5,962 bases of DNA from Deltaproteobacteria bacterium (lineage in GTDB: Bacteria; Desulfobacterota; Syntrophobacteria; BM002), in assembly GCA_020350905.1 (NCBI GenBank), contig CP070843.1, positions 44,939 through 50,900 of the forward strand, read 5' to 3'. Positions 1 to 5,187 of this stretch are shown piece by piece; within the stretch, counting starts at the first letter, position 1, and every line of letters starts with the position of its first letter. Below the pieces are notes generated by a model. That model was not told the origin of the DNA. It was given only the letters and a program-made list of their open reading frames with translations, and did not search any database. The position numbers were made by a program, and so were the translations under genes.

Positions 1-369
1 CTGATAGGTGCTGAAATGGGCGGGATGCTCTGATGTAATGACCGCACCTTCTTCCAACCCCCATAGTATATTATATCCTCCTTCGACTATCTCAATCAGG
101 GCAAGGCACTCGTGAGGCCGTTCTCTGATATAACGTAAATTCTTACCAGAACCCGTAATAATGAATCTTTCCTTGTGAAGCTTTGGAAACTCCCTATCCA
201 ATTGGTGATGTATCTTGTCCCGAGAACCCTCTTGTGGAAATTCCTCTATTGAAAAATGGTCCGCCCTTACAGAAATATTTCCAGACGTTCCTGCCGCTGC
301 TTCAATGGAACATAATCGTTCAGCCACTTTTCCAATATAGAACAAAAGATCGTCGACACTGGATTCCAC
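1..369 (-). CDS. rhaD: Rhamnulose-1-phosphate aldolase-like class II aldolase, N-terminal part (cut by window edge)
   Basis: By family, this enzyme cleaves L-rhamnulose 1-phosphate to dihydroxyacetone phosphate and L-lactaldehyde in the cytoplasm, using Zn2+. The window holds 123 codons; the family is about 270 residues, so over half the gene lies beyond position 1. Visible motifs are SGNISVR (residues 29-35), TGSGK (72-76), GYNILWGLEEGAV (98-110) and TSEHPAHF (112-119). The last two match E. coli RhaD (GYHILWGL, TSELPAHF) as I remember it, and Glu114 falls at the place of RhaD catalytic Glu117. The zinc histidines would lie outside the window. The start is GTG at 367-369: an in-frame TAG at 379-381 rules out anything longer except a rare ATT at 370-372, and AGGGTG at 375-380 is a usable ribosome binding site 5 nt upstream. 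Asn31 lies where RhaD has Asn32, so this start gives a normal N-terminal length. A related sugar-phosphate aldolase is possible; the fold assignment is firmer than the substrate. Confidence 0.8.
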   Translation of the reverse strand, partial: MESSVDDLLFYIGKVAERLCSIEAAAGTSGNISVRADHFSIEEFPQEGSRDKIHHQLDREFPKLHKERFIITGSGKNLRYIRERPHECLALIEIVEGGYNILWGLEEGAVITSEHPAHFSTYQ

Positions 370-374
370 AATAG

Positions 375-380
375 CACCCT
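375..380 (-). promoter_or_regulatory. Ribosome binding site supporting the GTG start of the aldolase gene
   Basis: The minus strand reads AGGGTG, then 5 nt, then GTG. It overlaps the in-frame TAG at 379-381 that closes the upstream frame, so it is the only reasonable signal for this gene. A TATAAC hexamer at 382-387 lies too close to the start to serve as a -10 box unless the mRNA has almost no leader. Confidence 0.45.
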
Positions 381-453
381 AGTTATATAAGATAAAGCCC
401 ACCCATCACCTGTTACTCTTCATGTACCAATCCTGACAAAAAGGGCGACTGGC

Positions 454-498
454 TGAGGGTTAACCCTCATGTTGCATACCCATGCCGAGGAAAAACGC
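454..498. repeat. Left inverted-repeat arm
   Basis: Forty-five bases pair with 646-690 in inverted orientation. The outermost 16 bases (454-469, TGAGGGTTAACCCTCA) are also a perfect palindrome, a feature only weakly kept in the right arm. Confidence 0.65.
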
Positions 499-645
499 GT
501 CAGAGTGCGCCAGATGTGGGCGCGCACGGGCTGGGACAGGGTGAACAGTACTTGACCGTACATGAGATTCTTTCCGAGCGAGCACAGTTCGGCCCGAGCT
601 CACGGCCGAGGGCGCTCGCAGATGGCGGGCTATCACGCGAGCGCA

Positions 646-690
646 GCGATTTTTACCGGCGTGGGTTTGCAACATCAGGGTAGACTCTCA
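646..690. repeat. Right inverted-repeat arm
   Basis: The reverse complement starts TGAGAGTCTACCCTGATGTT and follows the left arm with scattered substitutions. Its terminal TCA (688-690) is read on the minus strand as the TGA stop of the RodZ-like gene. Confidence 0.65.
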
Positions 691-2202
691 TTTGACCTCA
701 AAGTATAGGCTTCGAAACACTTTTCCTTCAGCCGAGGTGATGTCTACCCGCCATGGGCCAATATAGCGTCTGTCTGAGAGGGACTTGTAACTCCATGTCC
801 GCCAGTGTGATGATTGGACGCTCAAGTGGACATCGCTGAGCTTCTCTCCTTTAAAGTAGTAAATATGTCTGATCGATGACGGAGGGTGCTTGCATTGAAT
901 TAAACTCCAAACGTAAACGCGGTTAGTCGACCAGGAAAAGGAATTACTCACTCCAACCGGCATTCTGTCTTTTACATCGCTGCCTACGGTTGCTTTTAGA
1001 GCTTTTAGATTGAGATCCCCGGATAATGACTCTGGAGCTGGACGGTCAAGTCTAGTCGTATCGTGCAACGGCCCACTTGTGGCTTTCGTCGGGACGATCC
1101 GGTCGGAACGTGGCGGCACTGATGACCCAGGTATTGCCACAGCCGAATCCTCTGTCCTCGCTAGGCTTTGAGAGGCCGTACCCGAATCTCGTGCACCAGA
1201 TGTCGGTTGTGATACCGCTTTGGTTGGGTTGGAAGTCTTAGGTGAAGGACTTGCCAACCTTGCAACCGCTTCGGGGGGCAGGAATAGCGCTTTCTTTTCG
1301 GCAGTGTTCGCGGCAAGGGTGGTCTGTGATCCCTTGCCTTGCAGAACCTGACCATCGGCAAGCACTGGAGAATTTTTTTGATACAGAAACAAATGATAAA
1401 ATCCGAATCCGGCAAGTATCAGAAGGCCAAAACTCAATAGGGTAATACTCCCAAACAACCAGATTCTTTTATCAAATAACCATCTTAGTTTACTTAATGA
1501 AGTGACGGCTTTTTTCAAAGAAAATGAAATTGATTTGGATGAAAAAGTGATTCTTGGTAATGATAAAGTAGCTTTTTTAATAGAATCAATAGTTGATTGA
1601 ACAAAGGATACGATCAATTTTGACTTGTGGACAACTGATTTTAGCCAAGTACCGATTCTTTTTGCTACAGAAGAAATTGTTTTTAAGGCAGCGATAATCT
1701 GCTTTGTTGAGGGGGCAGCTGACTTTAATGAAGCGGTCGTTGCTTTAAATGAAGAGCCGATTGCATTAAATGAAGCACCCATCTTTCTTATTAAAATGGC
1801 TGTTGAGGCCTGCCATCTATTGCCTTGCGGTTTTTCGCGTTGGGTGTGCTCGTCTTGATTCTTTTTCTTGTTTAGTAAAAAAGTGACTGTTTTTATTGAA
1901 GAGGGGATTGCGCTCTGTTTTCCATCATCTTTCGGTTTCTCAGAAGAAAGCTCGTCGGCATGACCCCTCTGTTTTTGTACGGAAGCATATAATTTTAGGG
2001 CTTCATCGGCATTTCCGCCAATCAGTCTGGCATAGGAAGAAATATAGCCTTTGATATATGGGCCTTGCGGGAGTTTCTCGTAGTCATCTTTTTCTAGATA
2101 ATCAAGATAAAACTCTGAAATCTTTGTTAAACGAGATACTTCGCGCAAAGTGATGTTTTTAGCTTCTCTCTCTTTCTTGAGATAATCTCCAACGGTTTCC
2201 AT
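688..2202 (-). CDS. RodZ-like helix-turn-helix membrane protein with basic heptad repeats and a DUF2914-type C-terminus
   Basis: A 504-residue protein in four parts. Residues 1-75 are a Cro/RodZ-type helix-turn-helix (HTH_25) with the typical sequence GDYLKKEREAKNITLREVS and LPQGPYIKGYISSYARL. Residues 134-245 are a run of seven-residue repeats with 20 Lys/Arg and only 2 Asp. Residues 247-274 are one hydrophobic membrane segment. Residues 277-415 are a Ser/Thr/Pro/Ala-rich linker, probably disordered and outside the membrane. Residues 418-503 look like DUF2914: aromatic-rich, with VYVWSLIQC, IRHIYYF, HWRTWSYKS and GPWRVDI. RodZ proteins link the MreB cytoskeleton to the membrane in rod-shaped bacteria; here the usual RodZ C-terminal domain (DUF4115) is replaced, so a different partner or a sensor role is possible. 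No signal peptide is seen. The start ATG has GGAG at 2211-2214 with an 8-nt gap. A strong promoter lies about 310 bp upstream. Topology (N-in, C-out) and function are inferred. Confidence 0.85.
   Translation of the reverse strand: METVGDYLKKEREAKNITLREVSRLTKISEFYLDYLEKDDYEKLPQGPYIKGYISSYARLIGGNADEALKLYASVQKQRGHADELSSEKPKDDGKQSAIPSSIKTVTFLLNKKKNQDEHTQREKPQGNRWQASTAILIRKMGASFNAIGSSFKATTASLKSAAPSTKQIIAALKTISSVAKRIGTWLKSVVHKSKLIVSFVQSTIDSIKKATLSLPRITFSSKSISFSLKKAVTSLSKLRWLFDKRIWLFGSITLLSFGLLILAGFGFYHLFLYQKNSPVLADGQVLQGKGSQTTLAANTAEKKALFLPPEAVARLASPSPKTSNPTKAVSQPTSGARDSGTASQSLARTEDSAVAIPGSSVPPRSDRIVPTKATSGPLHDTTRLDRPAPESLSGDLNLKALKATVGSDVKDRMPVGVSNSFSWSTNRVYVWSLIQCKHPPSSIRHIYYFKGEKLSDVHLSVQSSHWRTWSYKSLSDRRYIGPWRVDITSAEGKVFRSLYFEVK
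1468..1803 (-). repeat. Sixteen tandem seven-residue repeats, about I-x-x-S-L-K-x, in the RodZ-like protein
   Basis: Residues 134-245 divide into unbroken seven-residue units, for example IGSSFKA, TTASLKS, IIAALKT, IGTWLKS, ISFSLKK. Position 6 is Lys in ten of sixteen units. Position 1 is mostly Ile, Val, Ala or Thr, and position 5 is often Leu, Phe or Ile. The 4-3 spacing of hydrophobic residues fits a heptad helix with a basic face. Two more units (IPSSIKT, VTFLLNK, residues 99-112) lie upstream after a charged break. The run ends directly at the membrane segment. Confidence 0.75.
1701..1784. repeat. Four degenerate 21-bp DNA repeats within the heptad-coding region
   Basis: Units 1701-1721, 1722-1742, 1743-1763 and 1764-1784 are each 21 bp. 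The last three all carry AATGAAG at the same phase. By hand, adjacent units agree at about 13 to 15 of 21 positions. The 21-bp period equals one protein heptad, which fits growth of the array by DNA duplication. Confidence 0.6.
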
Positions 2203-2509
2203 CGTTCAGTCTCCACAATGTTCTACCTTCTTCTGGTCGCCTTAATGATGTTTCCAAAGTCATTCAAACAAATCAGACCCACCGCATATCGCCAATTCAA
2301 ATTGAAAGAGGGTAGAAACACTCTTTTTGTCACTCACTTGGCTTAAAAAGCGCAAAATCGCCAATGAGACGGTTGCATACAAAAGCACGAGTATGTACGA
2401 TATCTTTAAAGAGAGCCAACGTCACGCACAGAAAAGCTAAGTCTGCTAAACTGATATGAACTCGGTTTCGAAAGGAAAGAGTATAGGACTGACAAGAACT
2501 CGCTTTCGA
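2203..2509 (-). other. Long untranslated leader of the RodZ-like gene, no gene seen
   Basis: If transcription starts near 2509, about 307 nt precede the ATG at 2202. I find no convincing coding frame, tRNA or known riboswitch here. Two small inverted repeats are visible (CAATT-CA-AATTG at 2293-2304, and AAAGAG paired with CTCTTT near 2305-2326). They are too weak to name. The second -10 box at 2480-2485 would shorten the leader to about 270 nt. Confidence 0.4.
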
Positions 2510-2527
2510 AAAAAAAGTATAAACTGA
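2458..2527. repeat. Direct repeat of 38-bp period, two copies
   Basis: Copies at 2458-2492 and 2496-2527 share GAACTCG, TTTCGAAA and GTATA followed by ACTGA. A further ACTGA lies just before the first copy. Each copy contains the 8-bp palindrome TTTCGAAA and, on the minus strand, a TATACT -10 hexamer. The second copy overlaps the promoter core and probable start point, so the pair may be tandem operator sites or a duplicated promoter. Confidence 0.6.
2480..2509 (-). promoter_or_regulatory. Possible second, weaker promoter made by the 38-bp duplication
   Basis: A second TATACT (2480-2485) lies 18 bp after TCGAAA (2504-2509), which matches the -35 consensus at four of six positions. The hexamer comes from the repeat, so it may be only a by-product of the duplication. 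Confidence 0.3.
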
Positions 2528-2545
2528 AGGGGCCTTGCGTGTCAA
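2516..2545 (-). promoter_or_regulatory. Sigma70-type promoter for the RodZ-like gene
   Basis: On the minus strand a perfect -35 TTGACA (2540-2545) is followed by an 18-bp spacer and a -10 TATACT (2516-2521, five of six to consensus). Transcription would begin near 2509, after the ATPase gene terminator and towards the RodZ-like gene. The 38-bp repeat overlaps its downstream half. Confidence 0.65.
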
Positions 2546-2569
2546 GGTTGGCTCGACAAGTTCTACTTG

Positions 2570-2614
2570 AAAAAGAGCTGGCCCTTCGAAGATATCGCTA
2601 CGCGGGGAAGGACC
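2570..2614 (-). terminator. Probable rho-independent terminator of the ATPase gene
   Basis: On the minus strand, GGTCCTTC (2607-2614) can pair with GAAGGGCC (2580-2587) as an 8-bp stem with one G-U pair. The loop itself contains CGC-GTA-GCG. After a short gap come five T residues (2570-2574). It begins 23 nt after the TAG stop at 2637-2639. The long loop and the gap before the T run make it imperfect. Confidence 0.4.
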
Positions 2615-2636
2615 AAGTTTTCGATGTTGAATAAAT

Positions 2637-5084
2637 CTAACTCCAGTCGGGACTCAACCGCCCCCCTCTGTCCTTGCGGTAAGGCATCCAGGCCAGGCCA
2701 AAGATTCTCAGGCTCATATTGGTGCTTTTGGGCTTCAAATTGATTTCCTTGAGCTCCTCTGAGGCCGGATCGTACGCCCCCTCCAGACTTTGGATGTCCG
2801 CCTGCAGTTGCATCTCGAGCTCGTTCATCTCATTCCTAATAGCTTCAGCAGTCTGCCGGGCTCTGGCCACGTCCATCTTTTCCTTCCGCATCCGACCAGC
2901 CGATTTCATTGCCGTTCCCATGCGCGAGGCTGATGTGGCGCTGATGGTCTTGCGTCCCAAAAAGGCGCCCAGAATTGCTGTTCCAAAAGAAATGGCCGTC
3001 GCCATCGTCTTGGACTTGGCTTGTTCCTCCTCCCGGGAAACAGACTGCTCAGCACGCATCAGCCGGTTGTTCAATGTTGTGAACTTTGAACTGTATTTGC
3101 GGCGCAGCTTCTCGATTGCCAGATCCCGCTTTTCACGAGCTCCCTGCGCAAGCCGGGCACGGAACTCACCTTCAGTTTCGTGCACCCGACTTGTCTGATT
3201 AAACCGTTTGGACCGATATAGCGTGAGCGGCCGGTTTAAGCGGACCCATCGCAGGAGATCTCTGTTCCAATTGCGGTAAGCCTTCGAGTCATGAGCCGCC
3301 ACTGGCAACTCAGCAAACTCTGCGCCTGGCACAGGAGTGGATTGCAGGTCGGCCAGTCCGAATTCTACAGCCTTGTCCCAATCGAGGGCTACGGGCCCCT
3401 CTTCAAATTCGACAGCAAAGGCCATGGTTTTCATTGTATCCACATCATGACTGACGTTACTGTAGAAAACGTCTACTTGGCCGATCACCGCCGGATAGTA
3501 GATGAGACCCTGGCCGGCTCCTGATGCAGCCAGGTAAAACACATCTATCCCCGAGGGCAGCATCGGTGGTTGTGATGTGACTGTGGGTAAAGTATCTGCC
3601 TCTGTGACTCGCGAAGCAGCACGAGCCGCTGCGTGTTGCCCCCCAGGCAAAGGTGGAGTGAAGACCGATTCCTCCTCTTTGCGAGCAGCCATAAGCACCT
3701 TGATTTGCTCGCGGGTCATGGGGCCACGCAAATAGGAAAGTACCCAGCGACTTTGAAAAATAGCCGGTTCGTTTTCATGAACATTATGGAGAAGGAATAC
3801 GCGCTGACCAAGTCTTGAGAGGATCTCGGCAGCCTGCCCCCGATCAAAACCGGTACCTGCAGCAGCTCCCTCGAGGCCACCCAGAACTCGCTCCTTATCC
3901 TGATCGGTCTGAAGGCGACCGATAAGCCAGGTCCCTGCGTTGGCAAGTCCCTTGTAGTCAATATCCACCGGGTTCTGAGTGGAGAGCACTACGCCCAGGC
4001 CAAAAGCCCGGGCCTGTTTCAACAGGGTCAGTAGCGGTGCTTTTGAAGGCGGATTCTTTACTGGCGGAAAATACCCGAAAATCTCATCTATATACAAGAT
4101 GGCCCGCAGGCTGGAAGTTCCGGGCTGCATCCTTATCCATCCCAGAATTTCATTCAGCAGTATGGAGACAAAGAACATCCGTTCACCATCTGACAGATGA
4201 TTAATAGTAAATACCGAGAGCCTCGGCTTGCCCTGGCCTGTGAAGAGCATGCGATTGATATCCAGAGGTTCGCCAGAAAGCCAGCTTTCAAAACCTGGCG
4301 CGGCTAATAGACTGTTCAAGCGCATGGCAAGGCCGAATCGCTCTTTGGCAGGAAAGAAGGAATCCAAATCCATGACTCCCAGTCGTTCGAAGGGAGGAGA
4401 CTGAATAGCATGGATCAACCCGGCCAGGTCAAGGCCTTTGCCGCTAGACCATGTTGAATTTAGTATGTTGGCGATCAGAATATGCTCAGGACTGGTGAGC
4501 GGGTCTGCCTCAATGCCAATGAGAGCAAGCAGGCTCGTGGTGGTCGTCTGAATGCGTTCTCGTAGCAGATCGCTATCGTTAAGAATGGTCCCTGGCGGTG
4601 GAGCGAAAGTCCGCAAAACGCTCACCGGCAGACCCGCATTGCTTCCTGGCGTGTACACCGCGAAGTCCGCCGAGGCCCGAAGACGAGCGATACGTTCGGG
4701 CTCTTGGCCCCACTCCGCCAGCCCTTTTCGCCAGGTTTTAGCTTGCTTTGCCGCATACTCACCCAGCGTCAGTCCCTTGAGCATGGCGTCCTGCTCATTT
4801 ACCCAGGAACGGAAATCCTCAGCACGCAGTTCGGGAAAACTCAACAACAGATTGGGCAAGTCTCCTTTGGGATCGACGGCAATAACAGGAACTCCATCTA
4901 TGAGAGCCTCTTCGATCAGGGCGATACCGAGACCAGTTTTGCCGCTACCAGTCATGCCAATGATGACTCCATGGGTAGTGAGGTCCTTGGAATCATAGAG
5001 GACTAATCTGTCTTTGAGCTTACGTGTGGCAAGATCGTAATCCCTGCCGAGATAAAAGGCACCGAGCTTTTCGTAGTCGTTCAT
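2637..5084 (-). CDS. HerA/DUF87-type P-loop ATPase with C-terminal coiled coils
   Basis: An 815-residue ATP-binding protein of the HerA/VirB4/FtsK-like superfamily (additional-strand P-loop ATPases). Walker A is GMTGSGKT (residues 43-50), followed by VDPKGDL (70-76). Walker B is AILYIDE (328-334, with Asp333 and Glu334). STQNP (368-372) fits the polar motif after Walker B, and Arg390 in LIGRL is a candidate arginine finger. Residues 100-330 are an insertion between the Walker motifs. The C-terminal third has a helical, charged stretch (about 630-690), a Gly/Ala-rich segment (693-712, GTAILGAFLG) and another charged helix (725-770), which suggests a hairpin that may bind a membrane or a partner. 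Such ATPases usually form hexamers that move DNA or protein; this full-length family is widespread but, as far as I know, not well characterised. The start is supported by GGAGGT at 5091-5096, 6 nt before ATG. No nuclease gene such as NurA lies beside it. Confidence 0.85.
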   Translation of the reverse strand: MNDYEKLGAFYLGRDYDLATRKLKDRLVLYDSKDLTTHGVIIGMTGSGKTGLGIALIEEALIDGVPVIAVDPKGDLPNLLLSFPELRAEDFRSWVNEQDAMLKGLTLGEYAAKQAKTWRKGLAEWGQEPERIARLRASADFAVYTPGSNAGLPVSVLRTFAPPPGTILNDSDLLRERIQTTTTSLLALIGIEADPLTSPEHILIANILNSTWSSGKGLDLAGLIHAIQSPPFERLGVMDLDSFFPAKERFGLAMRLNSLLAAPGFESWLSGEPLDINRMLFTGQGKPRLSVFTINHLSDGERMFFVSILLNEILGWIRMQPGTSSLRAILYIDEIFGYFPPVKNPPSKAPLLTLLKQARAFGLGVVLSTQNPVDIDYKGLANAGTWLIGRLQTDQDKERVLGGLEGAAAGTGFDRGQAAEILSRLGQRVFLLHNVHENEPAIFQSRWVLSYLRGPMTREQIKVLMAARKEEESVFTPPLPGGQHAAARAASRVTEADTLPTVTSQPPMLPSGIDVFYLAASGAGQGLIYYPAVIGQVDVFYSNVSHDVDTMKTMAFAVEFEEGPVALDWDKAVEFGLADLQSTPVPGAEFAELPVAAHDSKAYRNWNRDLLRWVRLNRPLTLYRSKRFNQTSRVHETEGEFRARLAQGAREKRDLAIEKLRRKYSSKFTTLNNRLMRAEQSVSREEEQAKSKTMATAISFGTAILGAFLGRKTISATSASRMGTAMKSAGRMRKEKMDVARARQTAEAIRNEMNELEMQLQADIQSLEGAYDPASEELKEINLKPKSTNMSLRIFGLAWMPYRKDRGGRLSPDWS

Positions 5085-5090
5085 TGGTGA

Positions 5091-5096
5091 ACCTCC
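5091..5096 (-). promoter_or_regulatory. Consensus ribosome binding site of the ATPase gene
   Basis: GGAGGT lies 6 nt before the ATG at 5082-5084. It is the strongest Shine-Dalgarno sequence in the window and fixes this start. The 103-bp spacer 5085-5187 shows no clear promoter or terminator, so the ATPase gene may be cotranscribed with the permease gene upstream of it. Confidence 0.75.
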
Positions 5097-5187
5097 AACA
5101 AAATCCAGAATCGTGATTTAAACGTGGTCAGCCATTTTTGTTTTCTGGTACCTCAAACAGGAGCGGTGAAACACGGCCATGTTGCCA

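Larger units (their letters stand above)
454..690. mobile_element. MITE-like or collapsed IS element with 45-bp imperfect inverted repeats
   Basis: The left arm (454-498) and the reverse complement of the right arm (646-690) align along their whole length. Both begin TGAG, share ACCCT, ATGTTGCA, ACCCA and GCCG, and end in AAAAA followed by CGC. By hand I count about 37 identities over 46 columns with two single-base gaps. The interior (about 499-645) is GC-rich, unlike the AT-rich flanks, and has no recognisable transposase. A 71-codon frame across it (460-675, minus) begins inside the right arm and resembles nothing I know. I see no clear target-site duplication next to 454 or 690, so the exact ends are uncertain. 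The right tip overlaps the last codon of the RodZ-like gene. It could be a non-autonomous transposon, an internally deleted IS, or a large stem-loop acting on transcripts. The element fills most of the 318-bp gap between the two flanking genes. Confidence 0.6.

Noticed and set aside
183..374. 63-codon plus-strand frame opposite the aldolase gene
   Set aside because: It begins with TTG and is antisense to a minus-strand frame with clear RhaD motifs.
382..387. TATAAC as a -10 box for the aldolase gene
   Set aside because: It lies only 12 nt before the GTG, which would leave a leader of a few bases without the AGGGTG site, and no good -35 hexamer is found at the right distance.
460..675. 71-codon minus-strand frame inside the inverted-repeat element
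   Set aside because: It starts in the right arm and runs through the GC-rich interior, with no known family, no ribosome binding site seen and an Arg/His/Ala-rich composition typical of chance frames in GC-rich DNA.
2305..2326. AAAGAG/CTCTTT inverted repeat followed by a T run on the plus strand
   Set aside because: No plus-strand gene precedes it, the stem is only 6 A/T-rich pairs and the loop is 10 nt, so a terminator call is not justified.
2330..2545. 71-codon minus-strand frame upstream of the RodZ-like gene
   Set aside because: Its start is a TTG that coincides with the -35 hexamer TTGACA, and its sequence crosses the -10 box and the direct repeats. It has no recognisable motif.
2719..3198. 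159-codon plus-strand frame, and similar plus-strand frames at 4552-4998 and 4704-5006
   Set aside because: All lie antisense to the ATPase gene, whose motifs and ribosome binding site are strong. Their Ser/Arg-rich translations look like shadows.
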